The translations under genes and the position numbers were made by a program. 64,000 nucleotides of DNA, taken from contig NZ_JAUSXN010000001.1 in the NCBI RefSeq assembly GCF_030816015.1, positions 6,076,001-6,140,000 on the forward strand, in the 5' to 3' direction. Below, piece after piece: positions 50,922-60,893 of the stretch. Origin of the DNA: Pedobacter sp. W3I1. Its GTDB lineage: Bacteria > Bacteroidota > Bacteroidia > Sphingobacteriales > Sphingobacteriaceae. How positions within the stretch are numbered: position 1 is the first letter of the stretch; every line of letters begins with the position of its first letter. Below the pieces are notes generated by a model. The model was not told where the DNA came from and did no database searches. It saw only the letters and a program-made list of their open reading frames with translations.

Positions 50922-52106
50922 CTAATTTCCTAGTTGTTTTAAAGCAATATAAGCCATTAATCCTGTTGATATTTTCAAAGCATCTTCATCAATATCAAAT
51001 CTTGGTGTATGAACAGAATATTGTGTGTCTTTTGCTGCGTTCCCAGTACCTAAACGATAAAAACATGCATCTGTTACCTGCGAGTAGAAAGAAAAATCTT
51101 CGGCAGCCATCCAGATATCTAAATCAACCACATTGTCTTTACCCAAAAATTCTTCGGCAAAAGCTCTTGCATTTGCGGTTAATTTTTCTTCGTTGATTAA
51201 AAACGGATAACCTCTATGAATATCAAAATCGCAGCTTCCCCCCATGCTTTCGGCCATTCCTTCGGCCATCTTTTTCATACGTTTGTGCGCTTCATCTCTC
51301 CAGTTTTCATCCAGGGTTCTAAATGTTCCTTCGATTTTAACCTCATTCGGGATAATGTTAGTTGCACCATTGGCAATTACTTTACCAAAAGATAAAACGG
51401 ATGGCAATCTAGGATCGGCGTTACGGCTAACAATTTGTTGTAAGGCAACGATGATGTGTGATGCGATTAAAACAGGATCGATATTTTGATGAGGTTGTGC
51501 ACCATGACCGCCTTTTCCAGTTACAGTAACATACAGCTCATCGGTTGAGGCCATGTAAATCCCTGAGCGGAATCCTACCTTACCTGCATCAATCATTGGC
51601 ATTACATGCTGACCAACGATGTAGTCAGGTTTTGGATTCTCCAATACACCTTCTTTAATCATGATGCTCGCTCCGCCTGGCAATAACTCCTCTGCGGGTT
51701 GAAAGATTAACTTAATCGTTCCACCGAATTCATCTTTCATTTGATTTAGGATATGAGCTGTTCCTAACAGAGAAGAAGTATGCACATCATGTCCGCAGGC
51801 ATGCATTACGCCATGGTTTTTAGAACGATAAGGCTTGTCATTGGTTTCGTGGATAGGTAAAGCATCCATATCGGCACGTAAGGCAATAACTTTATCAGAT
51901 GGCTGATTGCCTTTAATTAAACCTACCACGCCCGTATTGGCACAGTCGGTATATTCAATTCCCCATTTTTTTAATTTATCCTTGATGAACAATGAAGTTT
52001 CGAATTCTTTGAAAGATAATTCAGGATGGGCATGGATATGTTGACGATAGCCTACTACATCATTAAAAATGTTAGCGGCCAGTTCTTGGATTTTATTTTT
52101 GATCAT
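50922..52106 (-). CDS. M20-family amidohydrolase
   Basis: The 394-residue protein fits the M20D branch (N-acyl-amino-acid or hippurate hydrolases). It begins YRQHIHAHPELSFKEFETSL, then IALRADMDALPIHETNDKPY, GVMHACGHDVHTSSLLGTAH (two metal ligands), FQPAEELLPGGASIMIKEGV (Glu) and MAAEDFSFYSQ. It hydrolyses N-acyl groups from amino acids or peptides in the cytoplasm. Its start overlaps the SPOR gene end by 14 bp, so both are probably cotranscribed. Confidence 0.94.
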   Translation of the reverse strand: MIKNKIQELAANIFNDVVGYRQHIHAHPELSFKEFETSLFIKDKLKKWGIEYTDCANTGVVGLIKGNQPSDKVIALRADMDALPIHETNDKPYRSKNHGVMHACGHDVHTSSLLGTAHILNQMKDEFGGTIKLIFQPAEELLPGGASIMIKEGVLENPKPDYIVGQHVMPMIDAGKVGFRSGIYMASTDELYVTVTGKGGHGAQPHQNIDPVLIASHIIVALQQIVSRNADPRLPSVLSFGKVIANGATNIIPNEVKIEGTFRTLDENWRDEAHKRMKKMAEGMAESMGGSCDFDIHRGYPFLINEEKLTANARAFAEEFLGKDNVVDLDIWMAAEDFSFYSQVTDACFYRLGTGNAAKDTQYSVHTPRFDIDEDALKISTGLMAYIALKQLGN

Positions 52107-52536
52107 TGGTTGTTGTGGTATCTAAACTTGGTGCATTAATTTTTTCCCTAAAAATAAACAGTGTGGGGAAATTTGGTCTAAGCTCATTGATGAGGCGCTG
52201 CGCTTCCAGCCGTGTTCTAAAATCGCCAACCCGAACATAATAGTTGGGTTCTTTATAAACGAGGTAAGTATTTAATTTAGGATAAAGCCCCTTAAACCTG
52301 GCCTGTTCGTTAAAAACTTCGCGCCGGTCGGAGCCATAAAAGATCTGCACCCGGTAACCATAGGCCGAAACAATCGGTTTACCAGGTTTTACCTCGCCAG
52401 AAGTTTTATAAACTTGTAACCGTTTGGCAATTAAACTATCAATTAAAGGGTCTTTTATAACGATTACCTCTCCTTTTTGCGCGAAAGCAGTGATAAAAAG
52501 GAACAAACAGCATATAAAAGTTAATATTGTTTTCAT
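52093..52536 (-). CDS. SPOR-domain exported protein
   Basis: I use the ATG at 52536 (147 residues): KTILTFICCLFLFITAFAQK is a signal peptide. The C-terminal SPOR domain spans about residues 62-137 with YRVQIFYGSDRREVFNEQAR, YLVYKEPNYYVRVGDFRTRL and EAQRLINELR. SPOR domains bind denuded peptidoglycan at the division septum. Its stop overlaps the start of the M20 gene. Confidence 0.9.
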   Translation of the reverse strand: MKTILTFICCLFLFITAFAQKGEVIVIKDPLIDSLIAKRLQVYKTSGEVKPGKPIVSAYGYRVQIFYGSDRREVFNEQARFKGLYPKLNTYLVYKEPNYYVRVGDFRTRLEAQRLINELRPNFPTLFIFREKINAPSLDTTTTNDQK

Positions 52537-52600
52537 GTATAAAAACCCCGGCATTTAGTGAACAGATGAATAACCTATCATCTCATTTCTTCTTAACAAC

Positions 52601-52640
52601 AAGAATGCCGAAATCGTTGCAAAAATCGGCATTCTTTATG
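52601..52640. terminator. Bidirectional hairpin terminator
   Basis: AAGAATGCCGA (52601-52611) and TCGGCATTCTT (52626-52636) form an 11 bp stem. It lies between the end of the VapC-like gene and the SPOR gene, both on the minus strand. Confidence 0.7.
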
Positions 52641-52674
52641 GGTTAAGCAAATAGTTCTTATTTGGGTTGAAATC

Positions 52675-53067
52675 TTACTGTTCGTAAGGATTAGAAACCT
52701 TTATACCAGGTACCTTATCAAAGTCTTTAGTATTTCTTGTTATAAGGGTAAGTTTATTTACGATCGCTGTTGCTGCAATTATCGCATCCGGCAATTTGAG
52801 ATTGTAATGTTTTCGTATTTCTGCAGTTTGATCTTTTATATCTTGATCAAGTTCATACACATAAGAATCTTTAATAAAGTTTCTAAGTGTTAATAAATCA
52901 TTATCGCTAGCTGATTTCCAACAAAGAAGCTCAATTTCTGTGACTGCTGAAATGGCGGGTTGAGAAGTTGATATAATATTATCAATAAATTTTTCAGCGC
53001 TTGGCGTAAATTGCCTCTGAAGGAAATAAATAACTGTATTCGTATCCCAAAGATAATTTACTCCCAC
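52675..53067 (-). CDS. PIN-domain toxin (VapC-like)
   Basis: The 130-residue protein starts at GTG 53067 with GVNYLWDTNTVIYFLQ. Conserved acidic residues are the Asp of LWDTN, the Glu of AVTEIELLCW, the Asp of KLPDAIIAATA and the Asp of NTKDFDKVPG: the PIN nuclease set. It should cleave RNA unless bound by its antitoxin. It overlaps the antitoxin gene by 10 bp, and the overlap indicates coupled translation. Confidence 0.88.
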   Translation of the reverse strand: MGVNYLWDTNTVIYFLQRQFTPSAEKFIDNIISTSQPAISAVTEIELLCWKSASDNDLLTLRNFIKDSYVYELDQDIKDQTAEIRKHYNLKLPDAIIAATAIVNKLTLITRNTKDFDKVPGIKVSNPYEQ

Positions 53068-53270
53068 TCGTTACGGATACTATTTAATTGATCATCTACA
53101 TCCGAAATTGGCTGTTTTTGCATCGCTCCCTTATATTTCGAGATTAAATCTGTATTTGATATGTTTGGAGTATCAGATTCTTTTCTGAGACGAATAACTT
53201 TGAGCAGCTCCAAATCTTTCAAAAGATTCAATGCTTTATCGTTTAAAATATCTAATGTTATAGTTCTCAT
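53058..53270 (-). CDS. Antitoxin of the VapC-like pair
   Basis: I use the ATG at 53270 (70 residues); a TTG lies two codons upstream. The protein begins MRTITLDILNDKALNLLKDL, a ribbon-helix or AbrB-like N-terminal beginning, and ends in a charged helix (DVDDQLNSIRNEWE) likely to bind the PIN toxin. No firm DNA-binding family is recognised. Position directly before the toxin and the 10 bp overlap support the role. Confidence 0.78.
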   Translation of the reverse strand: MRTITLDILNDKALNLLKDLELLKVIRLRKESDTPNISNTDLISKYKGAMQKQPISDVDDQLNSIRNEWE

Positions 53271-53323
53271 ATTCAAAAATACTAAAAATATATCTTGATG
53301 TCAAGACGCAAAGACGTCAATGC

Positions 53324-53353
53324 AAAAAGCCGGATTCCTCTCGAAATCCGGCT
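53324..53353 (-). terminator. Intrinsic terminator of the PEGA lipoprotein gene
   Basis: AGCCGGATT (53328-53336) pairs with AATCCGGCT (53345-53353). On the minus strand the stem is followed by five T residues. Confidence 0.85.
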
Positions 53354-53380
53354 ATAAATTATTTTATTCAAGAATATCTA

Positions 53381-53758
53381 TTAATTAGCTTTTTTAGGTT
53401 CCAATGTAAATTCGTAAACTTTTGGATCATATTTCATCATTGCTCCTGTAGCAGCATCAACAATAAATCCTGGAATAAACAAGAAATTTACTACAGATAC
53501 GGCATTAAATGTGGTTTGGGGCTGAAATGTTTTGGTTTCATAACCATCAAGTTTTAAACTGATGGTTTGTCCGGTAAACCCTTTCTTTAGCGTTACGGCC
53601 ATTGGTGTAACACCTGTTTTAACACCATCTACTTCGATAGCAGCGGCAGGTGGGTTTGAGTTAATTTGAACGGTTTGGGTGGTTCCCGTAAAAATAGTGG
53701 CGCAGCTCGATAGCAGCAGTGTCGCTGAAACAGCGGCAATGTTAAAAATTCTTTTCAT
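53381..53758 (-). CDS. PEGA-domain lipoprotein
   Basis: The 125-residue protein has a lipoprotein signal ending LLLSSC (Cys about residue 19). The PEGA core is VQINSNPPAAAIEVDGVKTG then VTPMAVTLKKGFTGQTISLK, with the usual P-x-G-A-type turn as NPPAAAI. A hydrophobic tail (VNFLFIPGFIVDAATGAMMK) lies near residues 90-110. Such lipoproteins are common in Bacteroidota and have no known function. Monocistronic. Confidence 0.88.
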   Translation of the reverse strand: MKRIFNIAAVSATLLLSSCATIFTGTTQTVQINSNPPAAAIEVDGVKTGVTPMAVTLKKGFTGQTISLKLDGYETKTFQPQTTFNAVSVVNFLFIPGFIVDAATGAMMKYDPKVYEFTLEPKKAN

Positions 53759-53931
53759 TTGTGTGTATGTGTTGTGTGTGTTCTTACTCTTATGGCTTTT
53801 CAGTTACGCCCCGTTTTTTATGGTTTCCGGACTCCATTTTTAAGTTTATTGATCATTAAGAAATTGCCTACCAATTTCAACTGACCGTCATTAAATATAG
53901 GTGTTTCTTTAAGAATTAAAAATTTAGTTAT

Positions 53932-53959
53932 AAAAAAAGCCCCAACAAATGTTGAGGCT
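53932..53959 (-). terminator. Intrinsic terminator of secA
   Basis: On the minus strand AGCC-n-CAAC pairs with GTTG-n-GGCT (53938-53959) around ATTT, followed by seven T residues. Confidence 0.85.
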
Positions 53960-53982
53960 TGGTAAAGCATTATATATCTTGA

Positions 53983-56900
53983 TTATAAATTAGCGCCGTG
54001 GCAATTTTTGAATTTTTTACCACTACCGCATGGGCAAGGTTCGTTTCTGCCAACGGTTGCTTCCTTACGGATTGGCTGCTGTGGAACGGGCTCACGTGTA
54101 TCGCCAAATTCAATACCTGGTTCTTCTCTACCAAATTCTTGTTTAGTAGTTTGCAACTTCGGTTGTTTTACCGGGGCTGGTGCTTCTCTAACCTGATCTG
54201 GCTCCTGCTGAACCGGGATACCACCTTTATACAAGAAACTTACTACTTCTTTATTAACTGCATTAAGCATATTTTTAAACAAGTTGAAGGCTTCCATTTT
54301 ATAAATTACCAATGGATCTTTTTGTTCGTAAACTGCATTTTGTACCGATTGTTTCAAATCGTCCATTTCGCGTAAATGCTCTTTCCAGCTATCATCAATT
54401 AAGGCTAAAACAATAGTTTTTTCGAATGAACGAACTACTTCTTTCCCTTTGTTATCGATTGCCTTCTTTAAATCAACCGCTACCTGAATACCACGGATAC
54501 CATCGGTAAACGGAACCACGATCTGTTCGATGTGCTCTCCACGTTCTTGGTAAACCTGCGTTAAAACTGGTAATGATTGCTGGATAATCGCTTCAGATTT
54601 ACGTGCATAAAATGCTTCTGCTTCTTCAAATAACCTTTCAGTTAGCTGAGGGATATTGGTTGAAGTAAAGTCTTTTTCGGTAATGGCCGTATCCAAAGAG
54701 AAGTTTTTGATTACTTCCAGTTTGAAACCATCGTAATTTCCTTCTTGTTTATATTCGCTTACGATATCTTCAGCAACATCGAAGACCATATTGTTCATAT
54801 CTACATCTAAACGCTCGCCAAATAAAGCATTTTTACGTTTAGCATAAATTACAGTACGTTGCGAGTTCATTACATCATCGTACTCTAACAAACGTTTACG
54901 GATACCAAAGTTGTTCTCTTCTACTTTCTTCTGTGCACGTTCGATAGATTTGGTAATCATCGAGTGTTGAATCACTTCACCATCTTCGATACCCATACGC
55001 ACCATGATGCCAGAAATACGCTCAGAACCAAATAAACGCATTAAGTTATCTTCTAACGAAACGAAGAATTGAGATGAACCCGGGTCACCCTGACGACCAG
55101 CACGACCACGTAACTGTCTATCTACGCGACGCGACTCGTGACGCTCGGTACCCACGATGGCTAAACCGCCGGCTTCTTTAACACCTGCACCCAATTTAAT
55201 ATCGGTACCACGACCAGCCATGTTGGTTGCAATAGTTACAGTTCCGGCCTGACCAGCCTCGGCAACAATATCGGCCTCTTTCTGGTGCATTTTCGCATTT
55301 AATACATTGTGTTTAATTCCGCGGAGTTTAAGCATACGGCTTAACAACTCAGAAATCTCTACTGATGTTGTACCTACTAGTACCGGGCGACCAGCTTTTG
55401 GCTCTAATTGCCCTGTTTCAGGGTTAACTGCAGGGATTAAGGCCCCTTTAGCATCAAGCTTAGGCACAGCTCTACCTGTTGGATCGTATTTGATTACCGG
55501 TTTTCCATCTTTTTTGTTTCGGATTTCCTTCTTTATCCAGTTCATATTCTGTTTCGTAATGAGAATATGGAAATACAAGGAACTGAATTTCTGAAGCAAC
55601 AGCGTTGTATTTCTCACGAACGGTACGGTAAACGTAATCCTGCTCATCTTTTCTGGAAATATTTCTATTGGTTGGAATTTCTACCACATCTAATTTATAG
55701 ATCGACCAAAACTCGCCAGCTTCTGTTGTTGCTGTACCCGTCATACCGCAAAGTTTGTGGTACATACGGAAATAATTTTGTAAGGTTACGGTTGCATAAG
55801 TTTGTGTAGCATCCTCAACTTTTACATTCTCTTTAGCCTCAATTGCCTGGTGTAAACCATCAGAGTAACGACGGCCATCCATAATACGGCCAGTTTGCTC
55901 ATCAACAATTTTAATCTTTCCTTCATCGATGATGTACTCCACATCAATCTCGAATAAAGTATAAGCTTTTAACAGTTGGTTAACCGAGTGGATCCGCTCT
56001 GCTTTAACAGAATAATCGCGCATTAAGGCATCTTTTTGAACAACCTTTTCTTCTAAAGGCAGATCAGATTTCTCTAAGTCTGCTACTTCAGTACCAACAT
56101 CAGGCAATACGAAGAAATTCGGATCTTCTCCCGATTGGGTAATGAGTTCGATACCTTTTTCAGTTAATTCAACCTGGTTATTTTTTTCATCGATATAGAA
56201 ATACAATTCAGAATCTACCTTTGGCATATTCTTAGATTGATCTGCCATATAATGGTTTTCGGTTTTCAACAACAAACCACGAACACCGCTTTCACTTAAA
56301 AATTTAATTAAAGCTTTGTTTTTTGGCAAACCACGGTATGCACGCAGTAAGGCTAAGCCACCTTCACCTTCTTCTGTTCCGCTGTTACCTGCGTTGATTA
56401 ATTTCTTCGCTTCGTTTAATGCCTGTGCTACATAAGCTTTCTGTGCATTAACTAAACGTTCGATACGTGGTTTTAATTCATAAAACTCATGCTCGTCGCC
56501 ACGTGGAATCGGACCAGAAATAATCAAAGGGGTACGGGCATCATCAATCAAAACTGAATCGACCTCATCCACCATTGCAAAATGCAACTTGCGTTGTACC
56601 AATTGATCCGGTGTCTGCGACATATTGTCACGCAGATAATCAAACCCGAATTCATTATTGGTTCCGTAAGTAATATCTGCAGCGTAAGCTTTTCTTCTTT
56701 CTTCAGAGTTCGGCTCGTGTTTATCAATACAATCTACACTTAAACCATGGAATTCGAATAGAGGGCCATTCCATTCACTATCACGACGGGCCAGGTAATC
56801 ATTCACCGTAACGATATGTACGCCTTGACCGGCCAATGCATTTAAATAAGCCGGCAATGTACTCACCAGGGTCTTACCCTCACCGGTAGCCATCTCGGCA

Positions 56901-57460
56901 ATTTTACCGCTGTGCAATACAACACCCCCAATTAATTGCACATCGTAATGTACCATGTTCCAGGCTACTTCAGTTCCTGCAGCATCCCATTTATTGGCCC
57001 ATTGCGCCTTATCGCCAACAATTTTAACATTGTTTTTTCTTGCAGCGTAATCTCTGTCAAACTGGGTTGCGGTAACCTCTAAATAATCGTTTTCGCTTAA
57101 ACGACGTGAAGTTTCTTTAATTACAGCAAAAGCTTCAGGAAGGATTTCCAAAAGTACTTTTTCTAATTCTGCATCACGCTCTTTACCTAAGGCATCAACC
57201 TGATCATAAATAGCTGTTTTTTGGTGAAGATCTAAATCCTCGCTCTCTGCTTCAGCTTTTAGTGCTGAAATTTTCCCATCAATCTCTGTTAAAAAGGCTG
57301 AGATCTTGTCTTTAAATTCTGTGGTTTTACCACGTAACTCGTCGTTGCTAAGTGCCGACAGTTTACTGTATTGTTCATTAATTTTAACAACCAATGGCTG
57401 GATAGCCTTTATATCTCTTTCTGATTTACTTCCGAAAATCTTCGCTAAAAATCCTAACAT
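53983..57460 (-). CDS. secA: SecA preprotein translocase ATPase, with an apparent one-base frameshift
   Basis: The 5' frame (57460 to about 55520) has Walker A ATGEGKTLV, DEVDSVLIDDARTPL and YRRTVREKYN-type regions. The 3' frame (to 53983) has RPVLVGTTSVEISELLSRML, IATNMAGRGTDI, RQLRGRAGRQGDPG and the C-terminal zinc-binding VGRNEPCPCGSGKKFKNCHG. They meet at an A6 run near 55509-55514. As read, the first frame ends ...NPKQKRWKTGNQIRSNR. Removing one A gives NPKQKDGKPVIKYDPTGR, the expected continuation. The full protein would be about 1100 residues. SecA is essential, so an error or recoding is more likely than loss. Confidence 0.88.
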
Positions 57461-57595
57461 TATAATATTTTAAATCGTATTTATTATTAAAAAATGGTGT
57501 GTTACAACAACCAAGCCATTGTCTTCCTTAAGTCAGTTTGGCAGTTGCTGGTATAAATGGGGCATAAATCTTCTAAAAAGATCTTTCAGAAAAAA

Positions 57596-57895
57596 TTAGG
57601 GGCTGTTATTCTTCGGTTTTTTCCTGATTGTTAAATCAGTAATTACCTGATTTACACTTACATATTTTGCAACTTTTAACTGGGCTTGGGTTCCGATTAA
57701 AGCTAACGTGGTGTATGATAATAAATAAGGGTTACGGTCTTCGTTCAGTTGGACTGAGGCTTTGCCGCTTGCATTAACGCTGATATTATGCTCATTGCAA
57801 TATTCGTTTAATATCCTTAGCCCTTCAACGCGTTCGGCTTTTGCCAAATGTGTTAAGCTAAAAAATACAAGCGATATGGTAACCAGGTGTTTCAT
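57596..57895 (-). CDS. Small exported hypothetical protein
   Basis: I use the ATG at 57895 (99 residues), which gives MKHLVTISLVFFSLTHLAKA as a signal peptide. The mature part (EGLRILNEYCNEHNISVNAS, LLSYTTLALIGTQAQLKVAK) is mixed alpha/beta with one Cys. I recognise no family. It lies just upstream of secA on the same strand, separated by 135 bp. Confidence 0.6.
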   Translation of the reverse strand: MKHLVTISLVFFSLTHLAKAERVEGLRILNEYCNEHNISVNASGKASVQLNEDRNPYLLSYTTLALIGTQAQLKVAKYVSVNQVITDLTIRKKPKNNSP

Positions 57896-58103
57896 TAATA
57901 GCGGCAAAGCTAGTTTTAATCTTTTGTAAATAGAAATTTCAGCTTTACAAAAAGCATAGTCAGATCTTAATTCGCTTCATTTTGTTTGATTCTTAATAAA
58001 ACGCTTTCAAAAATTGGGCTAAAAAAACAAACCGTCTATACATATATGTCTTTTACCGATACATTTTCTGTTTAATTTTTTTATTTTTATTGTTTTACAC
58101 CTA

Positions 58104-59189
58104 ATGCTAAAAAGTCTAAGTATTCAAATCATTATTCAATTTCTATTCGGGATTTTGTTATTAGGGCTGCCTTTGTTGTTGCTTTCTAATCAGAATTTCG
58201 AAAATATTCAAAAGCCCAGCTTCATATTCAATTACTTTACTTTTTGCTTGATTTTCATTTTTATATACGTTTTCCATATCAAATTTTTATTCCAAAAATT
58301 TTATTTACACAAAAAGTATACCTTCTACTTTTTGGCTCTGCTTTTAATTTTAATTGCATTAATTTTTATAAGGCCATTCGACAAGCTGGTTTTCAAAAAT
58401 CATGGAGAACCAAATCACAAAGAAATGCCTCCACCACCGTGGAATAATAATTTTGAGAACAGACCGCATAAACCAATGTTTAATCGTTTTGGTGGTCCGA
58501 ATATTGACATTATAAGCATTTTCTTGTTCCTCATTATCGTAATTATCGGCTTTACCCAGGAAACGAACAAACAATTGCGTTTAACTACTCAGCGATTTTT
58601 ACAGGCAGAAGCAGAAAAAGCACATGCAGAACTTTCCTTTTTAAAGGCACAGGTAAACCCTCATTTTTTATTCAATACCCTAAATAATATATATACACTT
58701 GCCATTATTAAGGATGAAAATACAGCCCCTTCTATTATGAAGCTGTCTAATATAATGAGGTATATTACAGATGAGGCTGGTTGTGATTTTGTTAGCCTAC
58801 AGAGCGAGGTAGATTGTATTACCAACTTTATTGCCCTACAAAAATTACGGTTAACCAAAAAAACCGACTTGAATTATGAACTTACTGGCAATTTTGAAAA
58901 CAAGAAAATTGCCCCCCTTATTTTAATGGCCTTTGTAGAAAACGTTTTTAAATATGGAATAAGCAACCACAAAAGCAACAGTTTAACTATTAAAATAAAT
59001 GTACAGAATAGCTCCATTAATTTTTATTGTCAGAACACCATTTACCGGGATAAAAAGAATACAGAACGTACGGGGATTGGAATAGAAAACACCAAACAGC
59101 GATTACGTTATATTTACGGCGATAAACACATTCTGAATATCAAAGATAATGACGGGCTTTTTACTGTAAATCTGGCCATTCTTCTTTGA
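58104..59189 (+). CDS. LytS-type sensor histidine kinase (His_kinase/HATPase)
   Basis: The 361-residue protein has four N-terminal membrane helices (about residues 8-28, 40-58, 68-90 and 138-155) with a His/Pro-rich loop (NHKEMPPPPWNNNFENRPHK). The kinase part begins LKAQVNPHFLFNTLNNIYTL, the His_kinase motif with the phosphorylated His. N-box-like NVFKYGISNHKSNSL and G-box GIGIENTKQRLRYIYG follow. It phosphorylates the LytTR regulator encoded 45 bp downstream. The signal is unknown. Confidence 0.93.
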   Translation: MLKSLSIQIIIQFLFGILLLGLPLLLLSNQNFENIQKPSFIFNYFTFCLIFIFIYVFHIKFLFQKFYLHKKYTFYFLALLLILIALIFIRPFDKLVFKNHGEPNHKEMPPPPWNNNFENRPHKPMFNRFGGPNIDIISIFLFLIIVIIGFTQETNKQLRLTTQRFLQAEAEKAHAELSFLKAQVNPHFLFNTLNNIYTLAIIKDENTAPSIMKLSNIMRYITDEAGCDFVSLQSEVDCITNFIALQKLRLTKKTDLNYELTGNFENKKIAPLILMAFVENVFKYGISNHKSNSLTIKINVQNSSINFYCQNTIYRDKKNTERTGIGIENTKQRLRYIYGDKHILNIKDNDGLFTVNLAILL

Positions 59190-59234
59190 TTTCGGATAAA
59201 TAACGGGACTGGATGTTGATGATTAATTAAACAA

Positions 59235-59954
59235 ATGAACAAACCCCTAAAGTGCATTGCTGTAGATGATGAGCCATTGGCTCTTGCCTTAATTAAAAAC
59301 TATATTGACGCGACCGACAGTTTACGGTTGGCAAATGTTTTTGAAGATGCAATAGCAGCATCCGAATATTTAAATCGTGTTCCGATAGATTTATTATTTT
59401 TAGACATCAATATGCCAGATATTACTGGAATTGAACTTTTTGCATCTTTAACCATTAAGCCAATGGTAATATTTACAACTGCATACAAAAATTTTGCCTT
59501 TGAAGGTTTTGAATTAAATGCTATTGATTATTTATTGAAACCTATCGAGTATACGCGTTTTAAAAAGGCAGTTAACAAAGCGCTTCAATTTTATAATTAT
59601 CAGCATCAAAAAATTACTGAGCCCGCCGGAGAAAGTATTTTCGTACACGCTGAATATAAACTTATTAAAATTGATTTAAAAGATATTCTCTACATTGAAA
59701 GTTTGGAGGATTATGTAAAAATTCATATCCAGAACGATAAAATGATTTTAACATTAATGCCATTAAAAAAGATGCTGGAGAAACTTCCAGAAGATCAATT
59801 TAAGAGGATACACAGGAGTTTTGTAGTGCCTGTACATAAGGTGGTATCTATTTTAAATAGGAAAGCAGAGCTGATAAGCGGTGAAATTATTCCAATTAGC
59901 GATACATATTCTTCTTTTATCGATGACTGGAAAAAATCGAATAAGCAACTGTAA
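59235..59954 (+). CDS. LytTR-family response regulator
   Basis: The 239-residue protein has a receiver domain (residues 1-120) with acidic pair DD11-12, phospho-acceptor Asp57 in LFLDINMPDITG, the switch Thr in VIFTTAYKNF and Lys in YLLKPIEYTRFKKA. The LytTR DNA-binding domain runs from about residue 135 (FVHAEYKLIKIDLKDILYIE) to the end. It is the partner of the upstream LytS-type kinase. Confidence 0.95.
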   Translation: MNKPLKCIAVDDEPLALALIKNYIDATDSLRLANVFEDAIAASEYLNRVPIDLLFLDINMPDITGIELFASLTIKPMVIFTTAYKNFAFEGFELNAIDYLLKPIEYTRFKKAVNKALQFYNYQHQKITEPAGESIFVHAEYKLIKIDLKDILYIESLEDYVKIHIQNDKMILTLMPLKKMLEKLPEDQFKRIHRSFVVPVHKVVSILNRKAELISGEIIPISDTYSSFIDDWKKSNKQL

Positions 59955-60090
59955 ATCTTACCCTTAACATCATTTAACATCTTATTTATTTAACCGATAC
60001 AAAGCGAGGGTTAATCGATACATTTTTGCTATGATAGCGCTTTATCCACACCTTGGTTCTACTAACAAAAATGAACTTAAAAACAAGGTT

Positions 60091-60822
60091 ATGGAAAGAA
60101 AAAATTTCATCAGGAGCTTAATGATCGGGGCCATCTCGACTCCAGTAATTATCGAGGCCTGTAAAAAAAGCAGCATTACCGATGGCTCAGACACGTCGGG
60201 ATCTGGTACCGCGGGAACAACGACCAGCACTAACGGAACCTGTACCATAGCACCAACTGAAACCGAAGGACCTTTCCCTACAAAAGTACCAACATCATAT
60301 GTCCGCAGTGATATTACCGATGGCCGTACGGGTTATAAAATGACGGCAAAAATTACCATTGGCAACTTAAATAACAGCTGTAATGCTTTGGCAGGAGCTA
60401 TAGTAGATATCTGGCATTGTGATGCAGAAGGAAATTATTCTGAATATGGAGGAAGTGGCATGCAGAGCACAAATTATCAATCGGTGCACTTTTTACGTGG
60501 TCGTCAAACAAGCGATGCAAACGGACTGGTAACTTTTACCACAATCTTTCCAGGATGGTACAGTGGCCGTGCAACACATATCCATGTGCATGTTTATAAT
60601 GCAGCCGGAACTTCATTAAATGTAACACAGATTGCTTTCCCTGAAGGTGCAGGAACATCATTGGCCCTGGTAAACGGCTATAGCAAGGGTATGACGGGCT
60701 ATACCTACAATAATGCCGATAATGTTTTTAGTGATGATAAAACGGGTGTAGAAATTGCAACCGTAACGGGAACATTGACAACAGGTTTCGAACTTACATT
60801 TAAACTGAACGTAAAAGCATAG
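60091..60822 (+). CDS. Intradiol-dioxygenase-like lipoprotein
   Basis: I start at the ATG at 60091 (243 residues), giving a lipoprotein signal MERKNFIRSLMIGAISTPVI ending IEAC. A Ser/Thr/Gly linker follows, then the intradiol dioxygenase fold: PTETEGPFPTKVPTSYVRSD, GAIVDIWHCDAEGNYSEYGG (Tyr ligand region), PGWYSGRATHIHVHVYNAAG (Tyr, Arg and His ligands of the Fe site). It resembles protocatechuate 3,4-dioxygenase-type enzymes without the alpha/beta partner. An exported, membrane-anchored form is unusual, and the substrate is unknown. It follows the two-component pair. Confidence 0.85.
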   Translation: MERKNFIRSLMIGAISTPVIIEACKKSSITDGSDTSGSGTAGTTTSTNGTCTIAPTETEGPFPTKVPTSYVRSDITDGRTGYKMTAKITIGNLNNSCNALAGAIVDIWHCDAEGNYSEYGGSGMQSTNYQSVHFLRGRQTSDANGLVTFTTIFPGWYSGRATHIHVHVYNAAGTSLNVTQIAFPEGAGTSLALVNGYSKGMTGYTYNNADNVFSDDKTGVEIATVTGTLTTGFELTFKLNVKA

Positions 60823-60851
60823 TATTATCCTTATAATTGTTTTATTTTCAT

Positions 60852-60882
60852 AAAGACGTTAGGATTTCTTAGCGTCTTTTTT
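60852..60882 (+). terminator. Intrinsic terminator of the dioxygenase-like gene
   Basis: AAAGACG (60852-60858) pairs with CGTCTTT (60873-60879), and a T-run follows. Confidence 0.82.
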
Positions 60883-60893
60883 AATTTTATACC

